A DNA stretch of 64,000 nt from Phlyctochytrium arcticum (taxonomy: Eukaryota > Chytridiomycota > Chytridiomycetes > Chytridiales > Chytridiaceae), in assembly GCA_025602905.1 (NCBI GenBank), contig JAHLKI010000040.1, forward strand, positions 1 to 64,000, read 5' to 3'. This document shows, in pieces, positions 29,656 to 39,560 of the stretch. The position numbers were made by a program, and so were the translations under genes. The notes below the pieces were generated by a model. It saw only the letters and a list, made by a program, of their open reading frames with translations, was not told the origin of the DNA and did not search any database. How positions within the stretch are numbered: the stretch's first letter is position 1; the number at the start of each line of letters is the position of its first letter.

Positions 29656-30906
29656 ATGACCGATATTCAAGTACCGAAGAACTGGTTAGTTAGCTCCTCC
29701 AGGTTTGCCCAACCATATTCCAATCCTCGCCTAGAATCAATTTCCAAATGGTTTCCTATCGGTCAGGACGTATTCACATCAAAGAATAGACAAGCCTCTC
29801 CAATTAAAATCTCACTTCATGATGCATCTAGATCACTGCAATTGCAGAATCTACTATTAAATTTCAAAGTACAAGTATTCAAGAATGGCCAACCAGTTAG
29901 TGGGAATACAGTCATCAATACCAGTCTCGGTTTAGAAGGTTTGATCCAATCGGTAAAAGTCTGTATCGGTTCGAAAGAATTGCAGAAGATCGATAATTAC
30001 CCAGAATACCTAAAGACTGTCTATAAGTATCTACCAAAGACGCAAAAGACATTTTTAAAGTCATTATCTGGATATGGTGTAACGAATATTTTTGAAACGA
30101 GCAGCGTGGCTGGTTGTTCAACACATCTTCCACTAGGATTACACCACCCGGATAATGATCAGTTAATGCATATATGGGCGCTCCCCAATCAGACGTTAGA
30201 CTACTACATCGTACTGCGTGATCCTAATCAGGTATTCAAAAACAATGTAGTTGATGAAGTGAGACTCAGTGAAGTTTCAATCATGGTGCCTACGTTCCAG
30301 CCACCCCCGGAATTCCAACTTGCTGTTCAACGCTCAATTGCCTCAGGTAAAGAATTGTACTACGATTACACGCGGTATAGTACTCAAGAATTGGCTTGTA
30401 ATGGTTCTACTCGTCAAACTTACCGTATTCACATGAATGGTGTTCGAAGTTTGAAAGCGTTCGATTACTCGTTTACAGATGAAATCCTTCTTGCTAATCC
30501 TGCACTTGACAAGAACGAAATATCATCTTCTAAAGGGCTTCGAGAGTGGTTCATCCAAATCGGTAATCTAGTGACCCCGAATGGTACTACTGGATTCCTC
30601 AATAGTCCTACCAATCCAGAAACGTTGCTCATTTCGCAGATTAAAGGCAACTACCTGTCAGCAGTAGGTGAAATGGATTTACCCTCACTGTCTGACTACC
30701 AGAACAAGTTTTTTAGTGCTGGATATTCCTATCAAAGTATTGATGAGGCTTCAAGTGCTGCACTTTCGTTTGTTAACACAGATAGTATTTTAGAGATAAC
30801 GACTATCCACGAAGCAGGACAGCAACCTAGTACCAACTGTCGCATGGTGTTCCAATATTGTGAAAATGTCACCCTCGCAATCTCGACACTAGTCGATGTA
30901 GTCTAG
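29656..30906 (+). CDS. Probable major capsid protein, intact copy (right arm)
   Basis: Identical 416-aa mirror copy of the left-arm gene. It follows the coiled-coil gene by about 50 bp on the same strand, in the order 214-aa protein, coiled coil, capsid, which suggests co-regulated late structural genes. Confidence 0.7.
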   Translation: MTDIQVPKNWLVSSSRFAQPYSNPRLESISKWFPIGQDVFTSKNRQASPIKISLHDASRSLQLQNLLLNFKVQVFKNGQPVSGNTVINTSLGLEGLIQSVKVCIGSKELQKIDNYPEYLKTVYKYLPKTQKTFLKSLSGYGVTNIFETSSVAGCSTHLPLGLHHPDNDQLMHIWALPNQTLDYYIVLRDPNQVFKNNVVDEVRLSEVSIMVPTFQPPPEFQLAVQRSIASGKELYYDYTRYSTQELACNGSTRQTYRIHMNGVRSLKAFDYSFTDEILLANPALDKNEISSSKGLREWFIQIGNLVTPNGTTGFLNSPTNPETLLISQIKGNYLSAVGEMDLPSLSDYQNKFFSAGYSYQSIDEASSAALSFVNTDSILEITTIHEAGQQPSTNCRMVFQYCENVTLAISTLVDVV

Positions 30907-31112
30907 ACAAAAAATAGAATATATTCGAAACAGACATTGTAATATGAAAGCTTTTAATAATGTACGATGCATGTACGACACATGTATGAATGATACACGA
31001 ATAGGTTGAAGGTTCAATCCAAAGTGACAAGGCCAAGAAGAGTGTCATTTTCTTATTCCCAGCATTGGGCTTAAGGGGTGATGAGTCATGGGATGTGTGT
31101 GCTATTACAAAA

Positions 31113-31807
31113 AAACACAGCTATGCACAGCTTTATGCACAGCTTTTTTCTTAAAAAAATGCAAAAAGCTTCGTCCCCTTCCGAAAAAACACAGCTAACA
31201 CAGCTAACACAGCTTTTTTCTGAGTTTGTAGAAAAAGTAATGTAAAGTTATAAAGTATAAAAAAGAAAGAAGCAGATAAAAAAGCTGTGGTAGCTGTGTT
31301 AGCTGTGTTTTTTTGTTAGCGTAAAATTCAAGTTGCGCATTTTTCAGCAAGAAGCTGTGCATAAAGCTGTGCATAGCTGTGTATTATTTGTTGAAGTTGT
31401 GTATTATCACGCCGCAATGAAGAGGCGCAAGAGTCTTTCCTATCCAGATCTGGCTACGAAATGTCAGACGTCATAGAGTCAGAAGTGATACTGATAGATT
31501 AGTGTGAGATTCAAAGGCAAGATGGCGGGTGAGAATACACAACTAAAACACAGCTTTATGCACAGCTTCTTGCTGAAAAATACGCAACTTGAATGTCACG
31601 CTAACAAAAAAACACAGCTAACACAGCTACCACAGCTTTTTTATCGGTTTCTTTCTTTTTTATACTTTATAACTTTACATTACTTTTTCTACAAACTAAG
31701 AAAAAAGCTGTGTTAGCTGTGTTAGCTGTGTTTTTTCGGAAGGGGATGAAGCTTTTTGCATTTTTTTAAGAAAAAAGCTGTGCATAAAGCTGTGCATAGC
31801 TGTGCAT
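31113..31807. repeat. Nested inverted repeat with CACAGCT iterons, candidate origin, right arm
   Basis: Mirror copy of the left-arm structure at 7480-8174, with the same clusters of CACAGCT/AGCTGTG. Confidence 0.7.
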
Positions 31808-31936
31808 AGTTGCCCTCGGATTCGACTCGATTTTGAATCTGGTCAGGATCTGGTCAAAAGATTCAAGATGTGGGTGGTTGCCCTCGGATTTGACTCGATT
31901 TTGGATCTGGTCAGAATTCTATTAATAGGATAGAAA

Positions 31937-31996
31937 TGTATCATATAATTGTATCATACAATTGTATCATATACTTGTATCATATAATTGTATCAT
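31937..31996. repeat. 13-bp tandem repeat, right arm
   Basis: Inverted copy of the left-arm array, units reading ATAATTGTATCAT. Confidence 0.9.
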
Positions 31997-32058
31997 ACAC
32001 CCGATTTCAGGCATTTTAGCCCATGACCAGGTCAAAAGCCATATAGGAAACCAGGCAG

Positions 32059-32114
32059 TGTAACAGTGCATATTCCTTATCCCCTTAAGGGGATAAGGAA
32101 TATGCACTGTTACA
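32059..32114. repeat. Terminal palindrome, right, 56 bp
   Basis: Mirror copy of the left terminal palindrome, centred between 32086 and 32087, with the same CCCCTTAAGGGG centre. It is followed directly by the right copy of the host duplication. Confidence 0.95.
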
Positions 32115-33002
32115 CCCTGTTTTATTCCGCACCATGCACGTAAATAGCCTCCAGTCCCAGCGGTTCGTCTTGTGGGTGGAATCCATCAACACAAGATAAC
32201 TACATTCCTGCAGTACCTTCAATTCTTCTTTTCTGCCAAATGCTAATCCTTCAGTGGCACCAATTTCGTCAGCAACAAGAAAGCGCTGGGTGACATATCC
32301 AGCCTTTTGTAGTTCTTGTTCTGCCTCAACTACATCTGGATCCTGAATTTGCGATTCGGGGTTTGTTTTGAATTCAGGGTCTCTTCTTTTGGCATTCCAG
32401 ACAGTTTTAGCTGTCAAAAGATCGACACCCAGTGTCGCGAAATATTGTGGGTCAAATTCCTTGGCAACCATTACAGGTAAGACGCCTGCGATTTCCTTGG
32501 ACTGGTAGGGCTTGAAAGCCTCGCTATTGATGATCTCCTGTGCAGCAGCGCATATTTTGGGTCGATCGACGTCTTCCAATGTATGGTGTAAGTGCTTTGT
32601 TCCATACTGCGGCTGAAGGTCGACCGAAACCATGGCGGTCTGAGTATCCTCCACAACGCGCAATCTAACGGGACAATCTATAGGAATGTGAGTCGAAGTT
32701 ACTCGTCTCTTGATTGAGCCAGTATCATCTTCACGGGGTCCCGAAGAATGAGGCTGTCGCTTCGCTGCCATTCGACAGGTGTATATTGTCGTGACTTTAA
32801 CGGACCTTCTCGTGCCGGCTGATGCTTTCTTGTTGAGTCTAGTCCACATGTTATCCGCCACTTGCCACTGCTCATCAAACTCTTTCTTGGTCAGTGTAAA
32901 CTTTGCAGCGGGTTGGTAAAGTCGTTCTCGGACTTCTTTGAGGAGTAAACTGGACTGGGTCATTTTCTTGAAACAATTGGTTAAATAACAGACCAAAGGC
33001 AT
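32115..33002 (-). pseudogene. MULE transposase, N-terminal half (upstream of viral insertion)
   Basis: The 5' part of the split transposase. Cysteines and histidines spaced as YTCRM, IDCPVRL and KHLHHTL suggest a FAR1/WRKY-GCM1-like zinc-binding DNA-binding domain, usual at the N-terminus of MULE transposases. The first catalytic aspartate is in LVLMDSTHKT near the insertion point. Reading stops at the viral end: the last host codons (VRNKTG) continue in phase in the left fragment once the viral element and one copy of the target duplication are removed. This shows the insertion hit an intact stretch of coding sequence. The start at 33002 is the first methionine of the frame and is uncertain; a spliced upstream exon is possible. 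Confidence 0.85.
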
Positions 33003-33164
33003 GTGTTGCTGTAACGTTACCTATGCACAGGACTATTGGCGAATTGTACAATTGCGATGTATCGTGAGATCTTGGCAATGTGTGTCGGAGTCGCTTCGCG
33101 CACTCTGAAATTCGCGCACTTTGAAATTTTCGTTTGTTTAGATCTGACCGAGAGGTCGGCTTGT

Positions 33165-33251
33165 CTCCCGGCGATTGGAACCGGATATTACCTCGCCCCG
33201 AGACGCTCCCTGGAGATTGGAACCGGATATTACCTCGCCCGAGACGCTCCC
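33165..33251. repeat. MULE terminal inverted repeat, right, two units
   Basis: Two tandem units each contain GATTGGAACCGGATATTACC followed by CTCGCCC(C)GAGACGCTCCC. The outer unit is the exact inverted partner of the left end; the inner one has an extra C. The duplication AATTGGAG follows at 33252. Confidence 0.85.
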
Positions 33252-33259
33252 AATTGGAG

Positions 33260-33984
33260 GTTGTGTTACAGACGTGGTCTTGTGCAACCATAGGTTGACG
33301 AAAATTATGGATAATGTTGGAGTCCACCCTTAAAATGCGAGGGATCTTGACCCATGGCCGAGGTAGAAAGCCTATGAGGAAACCCATGGCCGAGGTAGAA
33401 AGCCTATGAGGAAGAGATGAATATGATAGATGTTTAGACAGACAAACGAAATGGAACGGCAGGTTTCAAAGAGAAAATAATAGCAGGTAGTTAAACCGTA
33501 CGTAAATGTTTGGCCAGGCAAAAGAAACGTGGTAAATAACCGTGCAATCAAGGGACAGCAAAGATCCCGGTCAAGTACTCGAATGTGAACACGGACTCTG
33601 GCATTCAGGATCTACCAGATCTGATACATTTTGCCCTTCTAGTCCGGAGGGCCGGAGGGCACCAAATGGAATACTCATATAGTTCATGTATATCATAGCA
33701 CGGACGGACGGATTCATTTGCGGGGACTTGAGCGGAATCTATCATATTATATACCAGATCTGTTATAAATCATGCGATTGGATTTGCGTGGAAACTTTCA
33801 GGACTCCATCCAGGTTATATTTCGGGGCAAAAAATCACGAAATGCGAAGGATGAGGCGGGCTAAAAAACGTTTTTTATCATCTGATTTTGAATTGAGAGG
33901 TGGTGGATTGATGCGGAGGTGCAGGGACATCATGTATAACGGTTGTATATAACCACTGGGACACATGCCCCCCCAAAGACCTCC
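33260..33984. other. Intergenic, no gene recognised
   Basis: Host DNA between the MULE and the retrotransposon. It includes a ~29-bp direct duplication (CCCATGGCCGAGGTAGAAAG, near 33351 and 33384). No coding signal. Confidence 0.4.
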
Positions 33985-33989
33985 CATGC
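33985..33989. repeat. Retrotransposon target-site duplication, left
   Basis: CATGC directly before the 3' LTR; repeated at 39315-39319 directly after the 5' LTR. Confidence 0.85.
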
Positions 33990-34228
33990 TATAACAGGAT
34001 TAGCAGGGACGATGTTCCATTGGTGAGGTATAACTTTGTTCAGTGTAAAGTACAGTTGACTAGTACTATTCTGTGGGGGTTGTCGGTTAAGCTACGGGGG
34101 AGGGGAAAACTACCGTAGGCTATATACTTGTAAAATGAAGGAAAGAAAAGACACGGCAGACACTGCGCAGCACGCGTCGCGCGACGCGTCTTGAAACTAA
34201 CAAGGGATTGCGCAGTCAGCTTGTTACA
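33990..34228 (-). repeat. 3' LTR, 239 bp
   Basis: On the coding (minus) strand it begins TGTAACAAGC and ends CTGTTATA. It is identical to 39076-39314 over the full length. It contains a palindromic ACGCGTCGCGCGACGCGT stretch. Confidence 0.95.
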
Positions 34229-34238
34229 CTCCCCTACT
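34229..34238 (-). other. Polypurine tract
   Basis: AGTAGGGGAG on the minus strand, directly before the 3' LTR, the usual plus-strand priming site. Confidence 0.6.
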
Positions 34239-34250
34239 TAGGAGCGAGCG

Positions 34251-37200
34251 TCAGCGTATGTTGTTCTTGGTCTTGTAGTCGCGAAGGATCTGAATGGCTG
34301 CAGGCCCTTTGAAGTTCTGTGTTGGCTCGTACCCTTTCCATTTGACTAGGTACTTGAGTTGGTTTCTGAACTTGCGATGGGCTTCGATGCGTTCAACTTC
34401 ATAGTAAGCTTCGTCGTTGAAAAGTTGTGGTTCTGGTCGGGGGTCAACACGTCGATCGGGGAAGTTCTCCTGGGGGTCGATGTAGGGCTTCAGTTTACTG
34501 ACGTGAAAGGTCGAATGCGCGCGGATGGTACTTGGGAGATCGAGGGTGCAGTTGTCTTTGTCGTCCTTGGCAGTGATCTTGAATGGGCCGAGCCAAAGGG
34601 GTTGCAATTTGGCTACGGGTCTATCACTGGTTGTTTCTTGGACGAGGCCTTGACTAGACAACATGACGCGGGTACCAATGTCGAGGGTAGAAGGGTTGCG
34701 ATGCAGTTTGTTGTATTGCACGGCTTGTCTTTGTTGGGCTGCGGCGATCTGGTCCTGGGCAACCTTGATGGTGGCGTTGATGTGGTTGAGGTAATCGGCA
34801 GCGTCAGGGTTGGCGGGTTGAAAGGAGCTTGGTGGTGTCTTTGGGGTACGCGGGTGTTGTCCTGTGTCGAGGTAGAATGGGGTCATACCAGTCGTGGCGG
34901 AGACTGCGTCGTTGTGAGCGAACTCGGCGAAATGCAGCAAGTCTTCCCAGTTGGCCATATGGTGGTCGACAAATGCGCGTAAATAGGTCTTGAGTTCTTT
35001 GATCGTGATTTCCGCGAGACCGTTTGTCTGTTGGTGTCGAGCTGTGGACATGTGTGCTGCGCAATCCAGCATCTTGAGTAATTCGGACCAAAATTTGCTG
35101 ATGAACTTGGAATCGCGGTCTGAAACGATGATCTGTGGCAATCCGTGGAGCTTGAAAATGTTGGCCATAAACAATTCCGCGGTATCTTTGGCAGTTGCTG
35201 TCTTCCGTGTTGGTAGGAAATGGGCACGCTTGGACAAGCGATCCACCACCACTAAAATTGCGTTGCGTCCGGAAGAAGTCGTGGGGAGGTCTGGGATGAA
35301 GTCCATCGAGATCTGACTCCATCTGGTCGTTGGGGTTGGCAAAGGGTGTAAAAGTCCAATGGGTAGGTGTGTCGATGATTTGTTGCGTTGGCAGGCGTCA
35401 CAAGACTTGATGTACTGTCGGATGTGCTTATACATCTTGGGCCAATAGTAGAATCTTGCTAGCGCTTCGAATGTTCTGTGTATACCAAAGTGTCCAGCGA
35501 TGTGTGTGTCATGGTGGGTCTGGAGCAAGTTGGTTCGTTGTGAGTGTGGTACGTATATCCGATCATGGAAAAATACGAGTCCGTCATTGTGTTTGAGGTG
35601 GGCAAGTCGGGGACGTTCGTCTTTCGCAACTTGGTCAATGGGTTTCTTCAAAAGTTTGATCAAATTTTGAAGTTCAGTGTCTTTCAATGTCCCTTGGGTC
35701 AATGTGTTGAGGGGGGTTTCCGTGGTGAAGATTGTTGTGTTAATGTCGTAATTGTTGAGTGGGGTTCGACATTTGGTACATTTGGGCGCAAGATCTGCTC
35801 TCCTAGAGAGTACATCTGCAACGGTGTTCAGTTTGCCTGGTCCATATCCGATGCGGAAATCATATGATTGAAACTCCATGACCCATCTAACTTGGCGTCG
35901 TGTCAGATGGTGTTGGTCTTGCAACCATTTCAAAGATTCGTGGTCGGATACTACGTTGAATTCCCTTCCTTCCAGATAATGTCTCCAGACTCTGAGAGCA
36001 TCGTGAATGGCGAGGAGTTCTTGTTCGCGAGTATCGTAGCCTAGTTCCGCAGAGGTCATTTTGCGTGAGTGATATGCAACGGGTCGAATGGATTTGCCGT
36101 CATCCTGGCCGAGCCATGCGCCGATAGCAAAGCCAGAGGCATCGGGGTAGACAACAGTGGGTAGTTGAGGGTCAAATGTGCGTAGGACGGGTGCGGATGT
36201 GGCTAAGTCCTTCAGGGCAATAAAGGTCTTTTCGCATTCCGGTGTCCAGATCCAAGGTTGTTCCTTTCGAAGGAGGTCAGTGAGAGGGGTAGCGAGTGAA
36301 GCCAGATTCTTGAGGGAGGCATGGAAGTAATTGACAAGTCCCATAAAGGATCTAACATCACCAACGCTCTCGGGTCGGGGCCAGTCCTTGACTGCTTGCA
36401 CTTTCTTTGGGTCCAGCTTGATTCCTTCGGCTGAGACCACATAACCCAAGAAATTAACTTCATCCTTGAAGAAGTCGCATTTCTTTTGGTTAGCGTACAA
36501 TTTGTGATCTCGCAGTGCTTGGAGGACTTGTTCAATGTGGTGGAGGTGCTCATCCTCCGATGTCGAGTAGATCAAAATGTCGTCGAGGTAAACAATGCAG
36601 AATATGTCCAGGAAGGGTCGTAGAACATCATTCATAAGTTTCATGAAGGTTGCTGGGGCATTCGTCAATCCAAAAGGCATAACAAGGAACTCGTAATGGC
36701 CATAACGCGTCCTGAATGCGGTCTTTGGGATATCTTGGGTTGCAACGCGTATCTGCCAGTAGCCAGCCTTCAGGTCAATCTTGCTGAATACCTTTGCGCC
36801 ATTCAAGCGGTCCATAAGCTCATCCATTCGTGGCAATGGATAGCGGTTCTTGATGGTCAGTTTGTTCAAGGCCCGGTAATCTACGCACATGCGTAAATCT
36901 TTGCTGTCCTTTTTGGTGGTGAAAAGGATGGGGGCGCCATACGGGCTACTGGATGGGCGAATATATCCAGCGTCGAGTAATGCAGCGAGTTGGCGTCGTA
37001 GTTCCTCTAACTCAAGTGGTGACAAGTGGTACGTTGGTCTCCAGGGGGTCTTTGTTTCGTCTGAGAGTGGGATGGTGTGATCAACAGATCGTTCAGGTGG
37101 TAGTCCAGGAGGTAATTCATCGGTGAAAACATCGTTGAATGCCTGGAGTAAAGCATCCAACTTAGCATTTAGGGTCTGATGGCGTGCGTTCTGATCGGTC

Positions 37201-37973
37201 TTGAGAAAAACGGCATACAATTGACTCTTCTTCTTATTCACGAGTCGCTTGATTGCCTTTGCTGAGATCAAGTTGAGTGTCGCTGGTGTCTGTGGGGTTT
37301 TCTCCGGTCGTTGCGCGTGCCATCGCACCAATTTGCCTTGGTTGTTGCTAAACTTCAGTGTGCCATTGTTGTAATCTATCTTAGGGTCCCGCCATTTGAA
37401 CCAAGGAATTCCCAAGATGATGTCGTATCGGATGTCGGCGACGATAAAATCGCCTTGTTCGGTATGCGTTCCCACAGCATAGTGAACGTTCTTCACATAG
37501 CCGTCGCACAGTTTGCTTGAACCATCTGCCATCGAGAAAACTGCGTCGGGTAGAAGCTTCACTTCCAAGTTGAGTTCTCTAACCAAGTGGCGGCTAATAT
37601 ACATTTGATTTCCTCCGTTGTCGGCCAAAATGTTAATTGGGCGTGTCCGTTGTGCCTTCAAAGTGCCTTTGAACAATAACAGCTCGTGGTCGGGGACGGC
37701 TGTCGTGTTGAATTTTGTCAGGCAGTATGGAACCACGTCAATCAACGGTGGACGGGAGGGAATCTCGGGGGTGTCGGGGGTGTCGTCAGGAGTCGGTGAA
37801 GTCAGGGTGTTGTTTGTATCAGTAAGTGTTACCAGTGTGTGATCGTCGGGGGGCTGGATGTCGTCCATAAGGCATTGCCTACTTGCACTTATGTCGACTT
37901 GGAGTTTCCCTGCATCTTGTTGTTCAGAGGGCATTGGGTAAAAGTGTGTCCGGTCTGTCTGCATCGGAAACAA
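34251..37973 (-). CDS. Retrotransposon Pol polyprotein with chromodomain
   Basis: 1240 residues. In order: aspartic protease ([13 protein letters not shown], with DNG at the active-site position), reverse transcriptase with YLDDILIYS, RNase H ([13 protein letters not shown]), integrase with the HHCC zinc finger ([10 protein letters not shown] then CDACQRN) and DDE residues ([15 protein letters not shown]), and a C-terminal chromodomain ([19 protein letters not shown]). It overlaps the 3' end of gag by 85 nt and lies in the -1 frame, so Pol is probably made by -1 frameshifting. The chromodomain usually guides integration to marked chromatin. The frame is intact. Confidence 0.95.
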   Translation of the reverse strand: MFPMQTDRTHFYPMPSEQQDAGKLQVDISASRQCLMDDIQPPDDHTLVTLTDTNNTLTSPTPDDTPDTPEIPSRPPLIDVVPYCLTKFNTTAVPDHELLLFKGTLKAQRTRPINILADNGGNQMYISRHLVRELNLEVKLLPDAVFSMADGSSKLCDGYVKNVHYAVGTHTEQGDFIVADIRYDIILGIPWFKWRDPKIDYNNGTLKFSNNQGKLVRWHAQRPEKTPQTPATLNLISAKAIKRLVNKKKSQLYAVFLKTDQNARHQTLNAKLDALLQAFNDVFTDELPPGLPPERSVDHTIPLSDETKTPWRPTYHLSPLELEELRRQLAALLDAGYIRPSSSPYGAPILFTTKKDSKDLRMCVDYRALNKLTIKNRYPLPRMDELMDRLNGAKVFSKIDLKAGYWQIRVATQDIPKTAFRTRYGHYEFLVMPFGLTNAPATFMKLMNDVLRPFLDIFCIVYLDDILIYSTSEDEHLHHIEQVLQALRDHKLYANQKKCDFFKDEVNFLGYVVSAEGIKLDPKKVQAVKDWPRPESVGDVRSFMGLVNYFHASLKNLASLATPLTDLLRKEQPWIWTPECEKTFIALKDLATSAPVLRTFDPQLPTVVYPDASGFAIGAWLGQDDGKSIRPVAYHSRKMTSAELGYDTREQELLAIHDALRVWRHYLEGREFNVVSDHESLKWLQDQHHLTRRQVRWVMEFQSYDFRIGYGPGKLNTVADVLSRRADLAPKCTKCRTPLNNYDINTTIFTTETPLNTLTQGTLKDTELQNLIKLLKKPIDQVAKDERPRLAHLKHNDGLVFFHDRIYVPHSQRTNLLQTHHDTHIAGHFGIHRTFEALARFYYWPKMYKHIRQYIKSCDACQRNKSSTHLPIGLLHPLPTPTTRWSQISMDFIPDLPTTSSGRNAILVVVDRLSKRAHFLPTRKTATAKDTAELFMANIFKLHGLPQIIVSDRDSKFISKFWSELLKMLDCAAHMSTARHQQTNGLAEITIKELKTYLRAFVDHHMANWEDLLHFAEFAHNDAVSATTGMTPFYLDTGQHPRTPKTPPSSFQPANPDAADYLNHINATIKVAQDQIAAAQQRQAVQYNKLHRNPSTLDIGTRVMLSSQGLVQETTSDRPVAKLQPLWLGPFKITAKDDKDNCTLDLPSTIRAHSTFHVSKLKPYIDPQENFPDRRVDPRPEPQLFNDEAYYEVERIEAHRKFRNQLKYLVKWKGYEPTQNFKGPAAIQILRDYKTKNNIR

Positions 37974-38935
37974 GCGCCGCGCTTTTTGAGTCGCTCTCGT
38001 TCTTCGTTCGAGAGTTTCTGAAGTTTCGGTGCTTGACTTCCTGTTACTGCATTAAGATCCATTGGTTGGACGCCGCCGTTGTCGACAGTGGGAGAACTAT
38101 AGGTCGCGGAGCTGCCTTCCCTGGTGTTTGAGGCATAGTCCGTCTTGCGTCCTTTCTGGTGATAATTCTCGATTTGGTCAAGCCTCTCGGCTTCGTCGGC
38201 GACTTCCTTGTAGCTACTGACTCTGTTGTTGAGCTCGAGTTGTTTTTGGATGTGGGGTTTTAATCCGCGGAGAAACTTGTCAAGTTGTTCCGCGTCCGAA
38301 AAGTCGTCGATTTCAAGAGCCAAAGCGTCGAATTTGTTTTTATAGTCTTGAACTGACTTAATCTGTTTCAATGCTGTGATCTCATCACGGGCATTCTTCT
38401 TGGTGTTGATTGGCGAAAAATCTCTCTTGAGGGCAACTTTCAAATCAAGCCAAGTGGTAATGCGGGTGCCAGAAGTCTCCGGGTTTTGATGACAATGTCT
38501 TTGCCACCAGACTTCAGCGAGACTTTCAAGGTGAACAGTGGCCATGGACAATTTGTCGTATTCCGTCATGTTGGTGGCTTCGAAATACTTGTCCAGGTTG
38601 GTGCAAAAGGTTCGAATGGTTGCTGCGCTACGTTGGCCTTTGTACGATTTGAGACGACCGTGCAGGACTTTGACTAAGTCCGGGGGCGACGAGGTGGGTG
38701 CATTAGGTCTCTCAGGGGGTGTAGTCGTTTGGTTGCTCAACGCAGACTGCATGCTCTGCATGGCGGCAAACATGCTGTCCATCCTCGCTCCTTGGGTGGC
38801 CGTCATTTCTTGCATTTGGCGGTAGGAGTTTTGAAGGTCAGTATGTTGTTGGGTCAACTCAATGAGTCTCGCCATCGCTTGCTCTGCCGTCAGTTCGGTG
38901 GGTGTTGTCATTCTTGATGGAAGTCGAACGGTCAA
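37889..38935 (-). CDS. Retrotransposon Gag protein
   Basis: 348 residues from the first ATG; a second ATG follows after eight residues. The central part ([38 protein letters not shown]) is a typical retrotransposon Gag capsid domain. The C-terminus has a CCHC zinc knuckle ([14 protein letters not shown]) that binds the element RNA. It overlaps the start of Pol. Confidence 0.95.
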   Translation of the reverse strand: MTVRLPSRMTTPTELTAEQAMARLIELTQQHTDLQNSYRQMQEMTATQGARMDSMFAAMQSMQSALSNQTTTPPERPNAPTSSPPDLVKVLHGRLKSYKGQRSAATIRTFCTNLDKYFEATNMTEYDKLSMATVHLESLAEVWWQRHCHQNPETSGTRITTWLDLKVALKRDFSPINTKKNARDEITALKQIKSVQDYKNKFDALALEIDDFSDAEQLDKFLRGLKPHIQKQLELNNRVSSYKEVADEAERLDQIENYHQKGRKTDYASNTREGSSATYSSPTVDNGGVQPMDLNAVTGSQAPKLQKLSNEERERLKKRGACFRCRQTGHTFTQCPLNNKMQGNSKST

Positions 38936-38936
38936 T

Positions 38937-39035
38937 GGGTTGAGTGGGTCGGTGGGTCCGGTGGGTCCGGTGGGTTCAGTGGGTTCAGTGGGTTCGGTGG
39001 GTTCAGTGGGTTCAGTGGGTTCAGTGGGTCGGTGT
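38937..39035. repeat. 9-bp tandem repeat in retrotransposon leader
   Basis: About ten copies of GTGGGTTCA-like units (variants GTGGGTCCG, GTGGGTTCG) between the primer-binding site and gag. Confidence 0.9.
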
Positions 39036-39065
39036 TGGTACTATTAGGCAAGGAATCGAATGGGT

Positions 39066-39075
39066 GGTGCTACCA
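39066..39075 (-). other. Primer-binding site
   Basis: TGGTAGCACC on the minus strand, directly after the 5' LTR. It fits priming by the 3' end of initiator methionine tRNA, as in many Ty elements. Confidence 0.75.
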
Positions 39076-39314
39076 TATAACAGGATTAGCAGGGACGATG
39101 TTCCATTGGTGAGGTATAACTTTGTTCAGTGTAAAGTACAGTTGACTAGTACTATTCTGTGGGGGTTGTCGGTTAAGCTACGGGGGAGGGGAAAACTACC
39201 GTAGGCTATATACTTGTAAAATGAAGGAAAGAAAAGACACGGCAGACACTGCGCAGCACGCGTCGCGCGACGCGTCTTGAAACTAACAAGGGATTGCGCA
39301 GTCAGCTTGTTACA
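39076..39314 (-). repeat. 5' LTR, 239 bp
   Basis: Identical to the 3' LTR at 33990-34228. Confidence 0.95.
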
Positions 39315-39319
39315 CATGC

Positions 39320-39374
39320 ACAGAGCGTGGGAAAAGAAAGGATGGGATCATATCTCCTTTTCCAGCATAAATCG
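39320..39374 (+). promoter_or_regulatory. Dispersed promoter-like repeat P, copy 1 (split by retrotransposon)
   Basis: ACAGAGCGTGGGAAAAGAAA..., then ATCTCCTTTTCCAGCATAAA. The left remainder of the same unit (CCCCCCCAAAGACCTCCCATGC) lies at 33967-33989, on the other side of the retrotransposon. Related copies are at 41295-41350 and 44008-44090. It lies upstream of the MYND gene. Confidence 0.65.
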
Positions 39375-39560
39375 TCTTGGTCAGCCAAGCCAGCCAAAGC
39401 CGCCAAACTCCGTGTTAACATACCGGTAGCCGTGTCTAGGAGTCTATATCGGGTTTCCCTCTTCTTTACCTTGGTCAGACTTTGCATCAGCAACCTCCAC
39501 TCCCTTCAAACAAAACTCACTCCAACTTTTCTTCGCAATTCCACTTTTGTCCGCAAACAA

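Larger units (their letters stand above)
7173..32114. mobile_element. Palindromic endogenous virus-like element (PLV-like), 24.9 kb
   Basis: The element is bounded by TGTAACAGTGC... and its exact complement ...GCACTGTTACA. The host sequence CCCTG is duplicated on both sides (7168-7172, 32115-32119); because ends and duplication share letters, the duplication could be read as 7 bp. The outer 7,120 bp on each side are inverted copies (x pairs with 39287-x), enclosing a 10,702-bp core. It encodes two versions of a four-gene capsid module, a primase-helicase, a fibre-like protein and small proteins. The gene content matches polinton-like or adintovirus-like DNA viruses more than any transposon class. 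No rve integrase, tyrosine recombinase, PolB or Ulp1 protease was recognised. Family assignment is inference. Confidence 0.85.
24995..32114. repeat. Right arm of giant inverted repeat, 7,120 bp
   Basis: Mirror image of 7173-14292. At its inner edge (24995) the sequence runs on smoothly into the rest of the primase-helicase gene, so the right side is the original arrangement and the left arm is the likely duplicate. Confidence 0.95.
5777..33251 (-). mobile_element. MULE-type DNA transposon, interrupted by a viral element
   Basis: The termini are 37-bp perfect inverted repeats, GGGAGCGTCTCGGGCGAGGT... at 5777-5813 and its complement at 33215-33251. On the right a second, near-identical repeat unit lies just inside (about 33165-33213). 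The element is flanked by the direct duplication AATTGGAG (5769-5776 and 33252-33259), the 8-9 bp size typical of Mutator-like elements. Removing the inserted virus-like element leaves about 2.5 kb carrying one transposase-like gene read on the minus strand. Known for the family: MULE transposases cut and paste between such repeats. Here the transposase is split, so the copy is non-autonomous. Confidence 0.85.
33990..39314 (-). mobile_element. Ty3/gypsy chromovirus LTR retrotransposon
   Basis: A complete 5.3-kb element on the minus strand: two identical 239-bp LTRs, primer-binding site, Gag and Pol frames, purine tract, and a 5-bp target duplication CATGC (33985-33989, 39315-39319). Pol order is protease, reverse transcriptase, RNase H, integrase, chromodomain, the order of chromoviruses. 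Identical LTRs and uninterrupted frames suggest recent insertion and possible activity. Confidence 0.95.

Noticed and set aside
7173..32114. Giant palindrome as a pure assembly artefact
   Set aside because: Both outer ends join different halves of one transposase gene with a matching short duplication, and each inner edge joins unique core. A simple fold-back error would not give this. Long-read proof is still needed.
34359..34982. 207-codon plus-strand frame inside the retrotransposon
   Set aside because: It is a shadow of the intact Pol frame on the other strand.
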